From: a virus
Virus record (IMG/VR): IMGVR_UViG_3300031566_000183
Location: 1 to 36,148 of that record
Strand: one strand, 5' to 3'
Length of the DNA: 36,148 bases
In this document: positions 1 to 8,154 of the stretch, one piece after another
Layout: each line of letters starts with the position of its first letter
Numbering within the stretch: the stretch's first letter is position 1
Position numbers and translations under genes: made by a program
Notes under the pieces: model-generated
Databases searched by the model: none
Told to the model about the DNA's origin: nothing
The model's input: the letters and a program-made list of their open reading frames with translations, nothing else

Positions 1-1065
1 GTTGAAAAATTAAAACAACCAAGAGAATATAAGAATCTTCTTTATATAAATCATAGTATAAGTACAAATATTAAACAAAGAGCAGAACCTTATCAATTAT
101 TGGAAGGTAAGTCGTGGGTAACATCAGAAGAAAGGCAGGATTTTGATATATATATTGATAATATTTATAATCATAAATTTGTTATCTGTCCAGAAGGAAA
201 TGGTATGGATACGCATAGAACTTGGGAATGTCTTTATATGGGAACCATTCCCATTGAGAAGAGAAATTTGAATAATCGGTTTTATGAAGATTTACCAATT
301 TGTTTTGTGGATGATTGGAAAGAAATAACAAAGTCATTTTTAGAAAAAGAATACAAGAGGATAAAAAATTCTGCATGGACTTTAGATAAACTTAATTTCA
401 ATTGGTATCAAAAAATCATAAAGGAATGTCAACCATTATCACTAATAGAAGAAAATTTGGCTGCGAGGATAGAAAAGGGTAAGGTTTTGATTCAAATAGG
501 AACCAATAATGCGTATGATGAATTTAATAGCATTGCTAAATATGCTGAGGCAAAAAAGGTTATTTTGGTTGAGCCTGATAGAAGATATAATGTGACAATT
601 TTGGATCGTTACGCAGGAGTAGATAATGTATTTATAGAAAATGTGGCAATAACAGAAATAAATAAAGGTTTGGTAAAATTGGTTACTCCCAGAAATAATG
701 TAAACTGTTATAGTTTATTACCGATGGATGACTGGGGGGATGATTTTTTAAGTATAGAAGTACCCAGTATGACTTTTAATGAGTTATGTGAAAAGCATAA
801 GGTAACAGATGTTCATTATCTACAGATAGATACAGAGGGGTATGATGTAGAAATTTTAAAGGCCATTGATTTTAAAAAGATTAATATTGATATAATTAAG
901 TATGAGAATTGGGGATTTCCAGAGGATCATTTTACGAGATATGGAGATAAAGCTAAATTATATGGTGTAAATGGTGTGAGAGATGCTGTAACTTTATTGG
1001 AAGATTTAGGTTATGAAGTAAGAACAGATTGGGGGAATGCGGATTCAGTTGCTGTAAAACATTAA
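1..1065 (+). CDS. Exostosin-like glycosyltransferase / FkbM methyltransferase fusion (5' partial)
   Basis: The reading frame is open from base 1, so the true start lies outside the window; about 354 codons are visible. The N-terminal part carries an exostosin-like (GT47-type) signature at roughly 188-265: FVICPEGNGMDTHRTWE, then LYMGTIPI. The C-terminal part (from about base 475) looks like an FkbM-family SAM methyltransferase, with VLIQIGTNN near the SAM loop, VILVEPD after it and the family-typical QIDTEGYDVEIL near 823-858. In these families the first domain transfers a sugar and the second O-methylates a sugar, so one polypeptide could extend and cap a glycan. It is followed after 3 bases by another methyltransferase. 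Domain calls are from motifs only; the acceptor is unknown. Confidence 0.8.
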   Translation, partial: VEKLKQPREYKNLLYINHSISTNIKQRAEPYQLLEGKSWVTSEERQDFDIYIDNIYNHKFVICPEGNGMDTHRTWECLYMGTIPIEKRNLNNRFYEDLPICFVDDWKEITKSFLEKEYKRIKNSAWTLDKLNFNWYQKIIKECQPLSLIEENLAARIEKGKVLIQIGTNNAYDEFNSIAKYAEAKKVILVEPDRRYNVTILDRYAGVDNVFIENVAITEINKGLVKLVTPRNNVNCYSLLPMDDWGDDFLSIEVPSMTFNELCEKHKVTDVHYLQIDTEGYDVEILKAIDFKKINIDIIKYENWGFPEDHFTRYGDKAKLYGVNGVRDAVTLLEDLGYEVRTDWGNADSVAVKH

Positions 1066-1068
1066 GAT

Positions 1069-1785
1069 ATGATAATGGGGAAAATGAATAAAGAAGAACT
1101 AATAGAAATATATAACAAATATGTTTCCATCAATTATACTGAAGAAAACAAAATGAAGTATGTGCCTCTTCCATTTGAATTAAACAATAAAAAGTGGAAA
1201 TGGGAAGGAAAGGATTTTCCTCGTGTGATATCGTTATTAGAGTTTAGAGAATATGTGTTAGCGGATAACAGGGTTTTTGATAGTGTATTATCATTTAACG
1301 GAGATGTGGGGGCAAATGGAAATGATCCTGAATTTGAGTATTTAAAGTATCATTCTTGGTATAATTATAATTATCAAGATAATGAAAAATATGATCTTCA
1401 TCATCTGGAACTTGAAAAAAAGGATTTTGATTTTGCTATGCTGAATCAAACAATTGAGCATTTATATAATCCAATACTTGCGCTGACTAATATTTATAAT
1501 CACATGGCAGTTGGAGGAATATTCTATGCTAATGTTCCTGTTAATAGTATTCCACACGATGATCCTTTGCATTTTTACACAGGGGTTACTATGATGGGAC
1601 TTGGTATGATGATGAAAGTTGCAGGGTTTGATATTTTGAAATTAGGGCAATGGGGGAATCAAAAGTATCTTCGGGATTCTCATGATGATAAGGTTTGGCA
1701 AGATTATACATATAGTAACTATCCTGGACTGAATGAATTTGGTTTTCCTTTAACAGCGTGGTGTTGGGTAATAAAAACAAAATAA
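1069..1785 (+). CDS. Class I SAM-dependent methyltransferase-like protein
   Basis: The 238-residue product has the second half of a class I methyltransferase fold: DFAMLNQTIEHLYNP (post-motif II region), then GGIFYANVPV, then HFYTGVTMM, resembling Methyltransf_11/23-type sugar methyltransferases. The usual glycine-rich SAM loop is weak; only SFNGDVGANG is seen near residue 75, so SAM binding is less certain. In-frame ATGs occur at 1069, 1075 and 1084; the last has GGGGA just upstream and may be the real start. It lies in a close-packed run of glycan genes and likely modifies the same product as its neighbours (inference). Confidence 0.7.
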   Translation: MIMGKMNKEELIEIYNKYVSINYTEENKMKYVPLPFELNNKKWKWEGKDFPRVISLLEFREYVLADNRVFDSVLSFNGDVGANGNDPEFEYLKYHSWYNYNYQDNEKYDLHHLELEKKDFDFAMLNQTIEHLYNPILALTNIYNHMAVGGIFYANVPVNSIPHDDPLHFYTGVTMMGLGMMMKVAGFDILKLGQWGNQKYLRDSHDDKVWQDYTYSNYPGLNEFGFPLTAWCWVIKTK

Positions 1786-1798
1786 TAAAATAAAAATT

Positions 1799-2338
1799 GT
1801 GAAAACATTGGTAAAATTATTGTCAAAGAAAGGAATTAAATATTACAATACTGATAAAGGAACCTATCATAATTATTTAATATATTATGATAAATTATTT
1901 TTACCATTTAGGAATAAAAAAATAAATATTTTTGAGGTTGGATTTTATCTTGGAGGAAGTTGTAAATTATGGGAAGATTATTTTACAAAAGCTAAAATAA
2001 AATTTATAGATATAGATTCTAATTGTATTCTTGAATCAACTTCGGGACGTGCTTCTTTAGATATTATGGATGTTATGAATTTAACTACTGATTATTTTGA
2101 CACTTTTCCTCCAGATATTGCAATAGATGATGGATCCCATACAATTGAGTCTCAAATACATTTTATTGAGGTTACTTATCCAGCCTTACGTTCTGGAGGT
2201 TTATTAATAGTAGAAGATGTTTACCTTGAGAAGTACGGACTTCTGGAATTTGATAAAATAAATATTCCTTATGAAATAATTGATAGAAGAACAGAACAAT
2301 CACGAGTAGATGAGGTTTTACTAATTTTCAGGAAATGA
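1799..2338 (+). CDS. Class I SAM methyltransferase (MycE/TylF-like O-methyltransferase type)
   Basis: The 179-residue protein starts at GTG 1799. It shows TDKGTYHNYLIYYDKLF, a common opening of the MycE/TylF-like sugar O-methyltransferases. The SAM-binding motif NIFEVGFYLGGSCKLW follows, then FIDIDSN for the acidic ribose-binding strand, PDIAIDDGSHT, and GGLLIVEDV. In known members the DDGSH segment helps bind a metal used in O-methylation. The stop overlaps the next ATG (ATGA at 2335-2338), indicating translational coupling. It is the third methyltransferase domain in about 2.3 kb. Substrate unknown; a sugar hydroxyl is inferred from context. Confidence 0.78.
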   Translation: MKTLVKLLSKKGIKYYNTDKGTYHNYLIYYDKLFLPFRNKKINIFEVGFYLGGSCKLWEDYFTKAKIKFIDIDSNCILESTSGRASLDIMDVMNLTTDYFDTFPPDIAIDDGSHTIESQIHFIEVTYPALRSGGLLIVEDVYLEKYGLLEFDKINIPYEIIDRRTEQSRVDEVLLIFRK

Positions 2339-3162
2339 ATAATATACCAAAAGTATGTTATATGTATTGGGGAGGATCAGGTAATATGCCACTGTTAATG
2401 GTATTTACCGTAATATCATTTCACAGATTTAACCCTGATTGGCAAATTATTATTTACCGGACAATACAAAAAGATGAAGAGTTAGGGAGAAATCCTTATG
2501 ATTATTATTATACTGGAAAGGATTATTTTCATTTGATTGAAGCGATGGATTTTGTAGAAATCAGGATTATTGATATATCTGTATATGGGATTAAAAAAGA
2601 TATTCATTCAATAATCGGATCGGATATGTTCAGAACAAAGATATTATACAACAATGGCGGTTTATATTCTGATTTGGATGTTATCTGGCTTAAACCTATG
2701 AGTGAATTTGTAAATATAGACTGCATTGGTGATCCAAATGATTTTGAATGTAATGTCTGTTTTCATAAGCAAACTAGTAGTCACCATACTATTTCAAATC
2801 TTATAGCTGAGTCAGGGAGTTTATTTCTTAAATCAATTATTGAAGATCAGAATAATATAAGTCCACCTTATGCCGATTGTAGTTTTAGTACGTTTTTACT
2901 CAATGACAAATATCCAGTGTTGAATGATATAATTTCTAAATTCCCTCGTGTACTGGCTTTGAGGTATGAGACTTTCTACCCATATTCTGTTTTTAATATG
3001 AAACAATTATGGATGGAAAATGATTTAACACCACTGGAAAGCAAAAATGTTATGTGTGTTCATTGGTTTAATGGGCAACCATTAAGTAAAAGATATACAA
3101 ATAATGGATTTCAAACTGATTGTAGTATGACTTCTATTTTAAAACAAGAAGGATACATATGA
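2335..3162 (+). CDS. Glycosyltransferase with DXD motif (GT32-like)
   Basis: The 275-residue protein begins IPKVCYMYWGG, the usual first strand of capsular-polysaccharide/mannosyltransferase GT32 proteins (IPKxIHxxWxG). A nucleotide-sugar and metal-binding segment follows: SDMFRTKILYNNGGLYSDLD, with the DLD triad near residue 117. The later VMCVHWFNGQ resembles the C-terminal His/Trp motif of the family. The start overlaps the previous stop and its own stop overlaps the next start by ATGA (3159-3162). No signal peptide or membrane segment is evident, so it probably acts in the cytoplasm. Donor and acceptor cannot be read from sequence. Confidence 0.82.
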   Translation: MNNIPKVCYMYWGGSGNMPLLMVFTVISFHRFNPDWQIIIYRTIQKDEELGRNPYDYYYTGKDYFHLIEAMDFVEIRIIDISVYGIKKDIHSIIGSDMFRTKILYNNGGLYSDLDVIWLKPMSEFVNIDCIGDPNDFECNVCFHKQTSSHHTISNLIAESGSLFLKSIIEDQNNISPPYADCSFSTFLLNDKYPVLNDIISKFPRVLALRYETFYPYSVFNMKQLWMENDLTPLESKNVMCVHWFNGQPLSKRYTNNGFQTDCSMTSILKQEGYI

Positions 3163-3929
3163 TATCAATAGTAATTGCATATTATAACCGTAAGAAATTG
3201 TTTATTGAAACATTGAAGTCAATAACTAAATCAGCATATAAAGATTTTGAAGTTATTGCTGTTGATGATGCAAGTTTATCGAAAGAACGAATAGAAGATT
3301 TAAAAACAGAATTTCCATTTTTAAAAGTGGTTAGAGTAGAAAAAGAAAACAAATGGTATCATAATTCCTGTATTCCTTTTAATATGGGACTTGCTAATGC
3401 TTCTGGAGATATTATTATACTGCAAAATCCAGAATGTTTGCATATTCACGATATACTAAGTCATGTGGTGGAAACAGTTAATGATTCTAATTATGTTTCA
3501 ATGTCTGCATACGCTATTAATGAATCACTGACAAAAGTATTACCTATGTTGAATAAAAAAGCATTCTTTGAATGTTTGCCACAACGACGTTGTACTGATT
3601 ATAATGGATGGTATAATCATTCAATACACAATCCAACTCATTATCATTTTTGTGCAGCACTTACAAGAAAAAATATCACGGCTCTTGGGGGATTTGATGA
3701 AAGGTTTGCAGATGGGATTGCATTTGAAGACAATGAATTTATTGATAGAGTTAACAGGTTAGGATTGAATAAAATAATTAGTGATGATATTTCAGTGATA
3801 CATCAATGGCATCCCAGAGTATTTAAACTTGAAATTCCTGAGCATCTTATACTATGGGAGATAAATACAGCTCTTTATGAGCAAACAAAGGGGGAAACAA
3901 TTTGCAAAGTAAAAAATAGTTATGAGTAA
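3159..3929 (+). CDS. Family 2 glycosyltransferase
   Basis: A 256-residue GT-A fold enzyme. The N-terminus reads MISIVIAYYNRKKLFIETL, followed by FEVIAVDDAS, the standard GT2 nucleotide-binding strand with paired aspartates. GDIIILQNPE occupies the DXD position. GGFDERFADGIAFEDNEFI near residues 183-202 matches the catalytic-base ED motif of family 2 enzymes. Unusually the metal-site segment is NPE rather than DXD, which is also seen in some phage and capsule GT2 proteins. It is coupled upstream by ATGA and its stop abuts the next ATG at 3930. Confidence 0.82.
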   Translation: MISIVIAYYNRKKLFIETLKSITKSAYKDFEVIAVDDASLSKERIEDLKTEFPFLKVVRVEKENKWYHNSCIPFNMGLANASGDIIILQNPECLHIHDILSHVVETVNDSNYVSMSAYAINESLTKVLPMLNKKAFFECLPQRRCTDYNGWYNHSIHNPTHYHFCAALTRKNITALGGFDERFADGIAFEDNEFIDRVNRLGLNKIISDDISVIHQWHPRVFKLEIPEHLILWEINTALYEQTKGETICKVKNSYE

Positions 3930-5225
3930 ATGAATATTTCACAACATACAGTAGTATTGGTTTTACGTTCCGGAGGAGGTTTCTCTTTCAGGGATGTGGT
4001 ATTGATTGCACAGCATATTAATGGTAAATGGAAATCTGAAACCCGTCCACGGATTATTTGTCTTTGGGATAAGGCAAGTCAGGAATATGATTTAGGTAAT
4101 TTAGAAATAATACCACTTAACAATAATTATCCAGGGACTTGGGCAAGAATGCAATTATATAGTCCAGAGATGGAACAATATCGTCCATTTCTTTATATTG
4201 ATTTGGATACTGTAGTTATTGATTCTCTTGAAAATATATTTGAATTGGTTAAAAATTCTTCTCAGTTTATTACATTGGAAGATTTTTGGCAAAGAGGACA
4301 ATTGGCAACCGGACTTGTTTGGGTTCCTGCTAATTCAGATAAAATCAGGAATATATGGAAGGCATGGGTAAAACAAGGTTTTCGTCCTTCTCAAAAACGA
4401 ATGGATTATTTTTTACGTAAGGTTGTGCGGCAGGACGTATTCTGGCAGGATTTAACGAAATCAATACATGATGCCAAACCAAGGAAAGTAGGGGTGATAA
4501 CAAATATTCCGGAAGGAGCAAATATACTTTGCTTTCATGGAAAACCACGTATTCACGATGCTATACATATTCCTTGGGTTAACGAATATGTAAATGCCAG
4601 TTTTAAGCAATATAGTGATAAGAAAAAAGTAACTGTTATCATTCCATATAATAAAGATAGGGGTTGGCTTAAAGATGCCATACAAAGCGTTCCTGATGGG
4701 GTACAATTGATTTTAAGCCAAGGACAAGGTAATTGGCCTCAAAACTTTAATAAGGTCTTACATCAAGCGGAAGGGGCATATATTAAATATCTTCATGAAG
4801 ATGATATGTTAACTCCAAATTGCATTGAAGATTCTGTAAATGCCATTGAAGAACAGGGAGTTGATTTTATACATGGTGAAGCAACTGAAATATTTATGAA
4901 TGCAGGAAGAGCCACACAACGATATAGACCAAAAGTTCAAATTCCAACATTACAGGATTTGTTAGTGAAAAATGTAATTCATAGTGCTACTTTGATGTAC
5001 AAAAAAGAAGTATTTGAAAAAGTAGGGGGATTTGATGAAACTTTAAATACAGCAGAGGAATATGAATTTAATTTGCGATCTTTGCAGGCTGGATTGAAGA
5101 TAGGGTATTGTCCTACTCCTTTGGCTTTTTATCGCAGGCATTCTCAACAGAAGGTTAGAGTTGTTTCAAAACAAAATAGAACACGAGAAAGAGAAATGGT
5201 TAAAAGTAAGTATAATGCAGGATAA
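3930..5225 (+). CDS. Two-domain glycosyltransferase (GT8-like N-terminus, GT2-like C-terminus)
   Basis: The 431-residue protein looks like a fusion. Residues 1 to about 220 resemble a GT8/nucleotide-diphospho-sugar transferase, with PGTWARMQLYSPEM and FLYIDLDTVVIDSLENIF containing the DLDT metal site. From about residue 230, KVTVIIPYNKDRGWLKDAI starts a second GT-A domain, with GAYIKYLHEDDML (EDD in the DXD position) and GGFDETLNTAEEYEFNLR as the catalytic-base region. Two active sites could add two sugars in sequence (inference). The gene begins directly after the preceding stop, and its 3' end overlaps the next gene. Confidence 0.78.
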   Translation: MNISQHTVVLVLRSGGGFSFRDVVLIAQHINGKWKSETRPRIICLWDKASQEYDLGNLEIIPLNNNYPGTWARMQLYSPEMEQYRPFLYIDLDTVVIDSLENIFELVKNSSQFITLEDFWQRGQLATGLVWVPANSDKIRNIWKAWVKQGFRPSQKRMDYFLRKVVRQDVFWQDLTKSIHDAKPRKVGVITNIPEGANILCFHGKPRIHDAIHIPWVNEYVNASFKQYSDKKKVTVIIPYNKDRGWLKDAIQSVPDGVQLILSQGQGNWPQNFNKVLHQAEGAYIKYLHEDDMLTPNCIEDSVNAIEEQGVDFIHGEATEIFMNAGRATQRYRPKVQIPTLQDLLVKNVIHSATLMYKKEVFEKVGGFDETLNTAEEYEFNLRSLQAGLKIGYCPTPLAFYRRHSQQKVRVVSKQNRTREREMVKSKYNAG

Positions 5226-5886
5226 GGTATATTCACCAGTATTCGTGACAGGATGTGAAAGATCGGGTTCATCCATTGTAGCGAGAGTTCTTGCTCTTTG
5301 CGGAGCCTTTACAGGGAGGACTACTGAAATGATGGAAAACGATAGATTAAGAAAATTAATTAGTGACTATTATGAATTTATAGGAGTGGATGTAAAAGGA
5401 CAATTTCCACTACCAGATACAAAAGAACTTTTTATACCAACGAATTGGAAAGACAAAGTAATGGCTCGTCTTAATTCAGAAGTGGTAAAACGGAAAGAGG
5501 GTCAATTGTGGATGGTTAAAGGTTCAAGGATTTGTCAAATATGGCCGGTGTGGCATTATGCTTTCCCAAATGCAAAGTGGATTATTGTAAGGAGAAAAAC
5601 TGGTGATATAATTGATTCTTGTTTAAAGACAGGATATATGATGGCTTATAATGACAGAGAGGGTTGGTTGGGATGGGTGCACCAGCATGAAAAACTATTT
5701 GTTGAAATGATTGAAACAGGATTAAATTGCAAAGTGATATGGCCGGAAAGAATGGTTTATGGAGATTATCAACAGGTATATGAAATGTTGGATTGGTTAG
5801 GGTTGGAATGGAATAAAGAAATAGTAAATTTAATACATCCCTTGTTATGGAGTGGTAATTATCAAAAGGAAAGGAGCAAAGTGTAA
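5215..5886 (+). CDS. Sulfotransferase family protein
   Basis: I place the start at ATG 5215, overlapping the previous gene by 11 bases; a TTG at 5161 would give an 18-residue longer form. The 223-residue product opens PVFVTGCERSGSSIVARVL, the P-loop-like 5'-phosphosulfate-binding motif of PAPS-dependent sulfotransferases. It also has WIIVRRKTGDIIDSCLKTGY, which fits the 3'-phosphate-binding motif (R..D..S). The family moves sulfate from PAPS to a sugar or other hydroxyl. Placed at the end of the glycosyltransferase run and touching the first connector gene, it probably sulfates the same glycan. Such an enzyme in a phage late operon is unusual. Confidence 0.75.
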   Translation: MQDKVYSPVFVTGCERSGSSIVARVLALCGAFTGRTTEMMENDRLRKLISDYYEFIGVDVKGQFPLPDTKELFIPTNWKDKVMARLNSEVVKRKEGQLWMVKGSRICQIWPVWHYAFPNAKWIIVRRKTGDIIDSCLKTGYMMAYNDREGWLGWVHQHEKLFVEMIETGLNCKVIWPERMVYGDYQQVYEMLDWLGLEWNKEIVNLIHPLLWSGNYQKERSKV

Positions 5887-6263
5887 TGGCAACAGCAGCG
5901 GAAGTCAGATTAATAATGAATGTAACTGATACAGTATTAACAGATGATATGATAGCTCCTTTTATTACGGCAGCAGAGGAGTTTGTTGATAAGGTTTTTG
6001 CTGATGATAGTGATATTGGAGATACATTATTGGAAGAGATTAAGAAATGGATGACAGCACACATGATAACTGCTACCATACGTCGCACTACAAGTGATGA
6101 AAAACTTGGGGAAGCTTCAGTAAAATACACTGGAAAGTGGGGAGAAGGTTTAAAATCTACTCCATACGGACAAATGTGTATTATATTGGATACATCAGGA
6201 TTAATGGCTAAAACAGGTAAGATGTCTGCTACAATCACCGCAGTAGAAAGTTTCGAAGATTAA
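5886..6263 (+). CDS. Head-tail connector protein (HK97 gp6-like)
   Basis: A small 125-residue, mostly helical protein. The pattern is a short N-terminal helix, DDMIAPFITAAEEFVDKV, then an amphipathic helix EEIKKWMTAHMI. It resembles the gp6/gp15 connector (adaptor) family that forms a ring beneath the portal. AGGAG lies upstream near 5873 and the start overlaps the previous stop (TAATG). It opens a standard run of connector, closure, gp10-like and tail-terminator genes, and that order is the strongest support. Family assignment is by length, helical layout and synteny rather than by a hallmark motif. Confidence 0.68.
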   Translation: MATAAEVRLIMNVTDTVLTDDMIAPFITAAEEFVDKVFADDSDIGDTLLEEIKKWMTAHMITATIRRTTSDEKLGEASVKYTGKWGEGLKSTPYGQMCIILDTSGLMAKTGKMSATITAVESFED

Positions 6264-6270
6264 AGGAAAT

Positions 6271-6669
6271 ATGAGTATAGAGACTTTTATAGAACAGGCT
6301 TGCACACAAACAGCAATCTATTGGGCTCCATTAGCAGAAGATGGTTATGGGGGTAAAACCTTTGCAGAGCCAGAAGAAATTGCTTGTCGTTGGGAAGAAA
6401 GGGAACAAGTTCTAACTGATCCAAATGGTACTATAATTGGTTCCAGAGCAGCCGTATTTGTAACTGAAGATGTAGAGGAGGAAGGGTATTTATTTTTAGG
6501 GACATTGAATGATTTGGATGATAGTGAAGCAGATAGTAGTGGAGTATGGTATAATCCGGAGGAAATTATTGGAGCATATATGATAAAGCAATTTGAGAAA
6601 ATACCAGCACTCGGATCAACTACTGAATTTATTCGGAAAGCATATTTATTGGTTTGGCAAAGGAGGTAA
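6271..6669 (+). CDS. Head closure / head-tail joining protein-like
   Basis: The 132-residue product has the short beta-rich layout of head-closure proteins (SPP1 gp16-like). It begins with an Ile/Glu-rich helix, then AIYWAPLAEDGYGGKTFAEP and ACRWEERE, a motif commonly seen in phage minor structural proteins that join head to tail. The C-terminus RKAYLLVWQRR is beta-like and basic. AAGGAAA sits just before ATG 6271. It lies in the expected second position after the connector. Function is inferred from gene order and size. Confidence 0.6.
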   Translation: MSIETFIEQACTQTAIYWAPLAEDGYGGKTFAEPEEIACRWEEREQVLTDPNGTIIGSRAAVFVTEDVEEEGYLFLGTLNDLDDSEADSSGVWYNPEEIIGAYMIKQFEKIPALGSTTEFIRKAYLLVWQRR

Positions 6670-6673
6670 TGAA

Positions 6674-7225
6674 ATGGAAAGATTAATACCACATTTAAGG
6701 CCGGGAATGCCGGGAGCAAGTGGAGGATTAAGTTATTTAAAAGGAATGGAAGTTGTTATGGCTAATCTTAATAAACAGATTGAAGGGATTAAGAATAGAA
6801 GTGTGAAAGGATTGATTATGTCAGCAGCTCATATAAGAGAACAAACAGAACATAAATTACCATTAACTCCTGTTGATTATGGTAATTTAAGAGCGAGTTG
6901 GTTTGTGGTGACAGCAGATCGAGTGGTTCCCACAAAAGGTCCTAAGACATTTAAAGGACCTGATGCAAATGAAATTTCATCTCAAAAGGAAGGAGCAATT
7001 ATGGAGGGACAAGGAGAAATGGGAAGAATATCAACAAAAGATAAAAAGTTTTTAATGATGGGGTATGGAGCTAATTATGCAGGATTTGTACATGAGTTTA
7101 TATCAGAGATGATGATTAATTTTAAACGTCCAGGATCTAATGCGAAATGGTTACAAGAACATCTTTATAAAAATACAAGTAAAATAGTACAAATAATAAA
7201 GGATAATGCTCAAATAAAAGGATAA
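6674..7225 (+). CDS. HK97 gp10-like neck/tail-completion protein
   Basis: The start is ATG 6674, with a strong AGGAGG at 6661-6666 seven bases upstream; a longer in-frame version from 6593 has no such support. The 183-residue product contains HIREQTEHKLPLTPVDYGNL followed by RASWFVVT, typical of HK97 gp10 family proteins, in which a basic helix precedes a P.D.G.LR.SW motif. YGANYAGFVHEF, another recurrent gp10-family feature, comes later. These proteins act in head-tail joining or tail completion. The stop directly precedes the next ATG. Confidence 0.75.
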   Translation: MERLIPHLRPGMPGASGGLSYLKGMEVVMANLNKQIEGIKNRSVKGLIMSAAHIREQTEHKLPLTPVDYGNLRASWFVVTADRVVPTKGPKTFKGPDANEISSQKEGAIMEGQGEMGRISTKDKKFLMMGYGANYAGFVHEFISEMMINFKRPGSNAKWLQEHLYKNTSKIVQIIKDNAQIKG

Positions 7226-7630
7226 ATGAATAGTCCATCAACTGATATACGTGATATGTTGGTAGCAGATGCCACTTTAGGATTGACTTTTGCTACAAAT
7301 TTATTTATAGGAAAGGAACCAGCCAATCCAGAGAATTGTGTTACTATATTTGATACTCCTGGTTTTCCACCTTACTTAGGATTGGCAGGTGAAGTAGGAT
7401 ATGAATATCCATCTATTCAAATCAGAGTACGTAATAGAGGATATATTAATGGATGGAATCTTATTGAAAAAATAAAGAACTCATTACATGGTCGGGCGCA
7501 AGATACATTATGTAGTCCGACTGTTTATACTATTATTTACTGTTCCAGTGGCCCCGCACTTCTGGATTGGGATGATAATGGAAATGTTCGACTTATTGTA
7601 AATTTTAATCTGCAGAGGAGAACTGCATAA
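7226..7630 (+). CDS. Tail terminator / minor capsid-like protein
   Basis: A 134-residue protein starting immediately after the preceding TAA. The sequence starts with a helix (DIRDMLVADA) and then has ENCVTIFDTPGFPP and YPSIQIRVRNRGYINGWNLI, a pattern of the phage minor-capsid/tail-terminator family in which the segment after YP.IQI.VR packs as a sheet. Its position between the gp10-like gene and the tail tube matches tail terminators (lambda gpU-like role), which cap the finished tube and join it to the head. No enzyme motif is seen. Confidence 0.68.
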   Translation: MNSPSTDIRDMLVADATLGLTFATNLFIGKEPANPENCVTIFDTPGFPPYLGLAGEVGYEYPSIQIRVRNRGYINGWNLIEKIKNSLHGRAQDTLCSPTVYTIIYCSSGPALLDWDDNGNVRLIVNFNLQRRTA

Positions 7631-7651
7631 ACTAAAAAGGAGGAAAAGAAA

Positions 7652-8086
7652 ATGAGTAGTAATGCTATTGTGGGTGTAGGGACATACTTTCGGCGTTGGG
7701 ATGGAGCCAATTGGGTTAATATTGCCGAAGTTAACTCGATCACCGGACCTACGAAGTCACGAGATTCAATTGATGTGACTTCATTGGATTCTATTGGTGG
7801 GTATCGAGAGTTTATTGGTGGTTTTCGTGATGGGGGAACAGTCACTCTTTCAATGAATTTTGCTCGTGGTACATATGATCTTATGAACGACGATTTTGAG
7901 AGTCCTGATCTTCAAAATTATGAAATTTACTTATCGTTAGATCCAGAAGAAACTTCTTTTGAATTTGAGGCTCTTGTAACTGAATTAGGATTGGCCATTA
8001 CAGTTGATGATAAGATTACAGCAGATGTGACACTTAAAATCAGTGGACAGGTAACAACTAATACAGGATCTGGTTCTGAGGCTTAA
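7652..8086 (+). CDS. Major tail tube protein
   Basis: The 144-residue product is beta-rich and reads like a siphovirus tail tube protein: an opening VGTYFRRWDGANWVNIAEVN, then SRDSIDVTSLDS, which is a conserved tube-protein loop motif, GGFRDGGTVTLSMNF, and a C-terminal sheet (ITADVTLKISGQV). AAGGAGG at 7637-7643 lies eight bases before the ATG, among the best ribosome-binding sites in the window, as expected for an abundant virion protein. A weak terminator-like hairpin follows the gene. It forms the stacked hexamer tube around the tape measure (known for the family). Confidence 0.82.
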   Translation: MSSNAIVGVGTYFRRWDGANWVNIAEVNSITGPTKSRDSIDVTSLDSIGGYREFIGGFRDGGTVTLSMNFARGTYDLMNDDFESPDLQNYEIYLSLDPEETSFEFEALVTELGLAITVDDKITADVTLKISGQVTTNTGSGSEA

Positions 8087-8105
8087 TTAAGTAACATTTA
8101 AAGGC

Positions 8106-8127
8106 TCACTAATCAAGTGATTTTTTT
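8106..8127 (+). terminator. Weak hairpin with T-run after the tail tube gene
   Basis: TCACT (8106-8110) pairs with AGTGA (8116-8120) around the loop AATCA, followed by seven T at 8121-8127. The five-base-pair stem is short, so this is probably a partial terminator or attenuator that lowers expression of the downstream assembly genes relative to the tube protein. Confidence 0.4.
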
Positions 8128-8154
8128 ATTATTAATAATTAAAAGACACTAATC

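Noticed and set aside
5582-6238. 218-codon minus-strand open frame
   Set aside because: It lies antisense to the sulfotransferase and connector genes, which have recognisable motifs, and encodes no motif itself.
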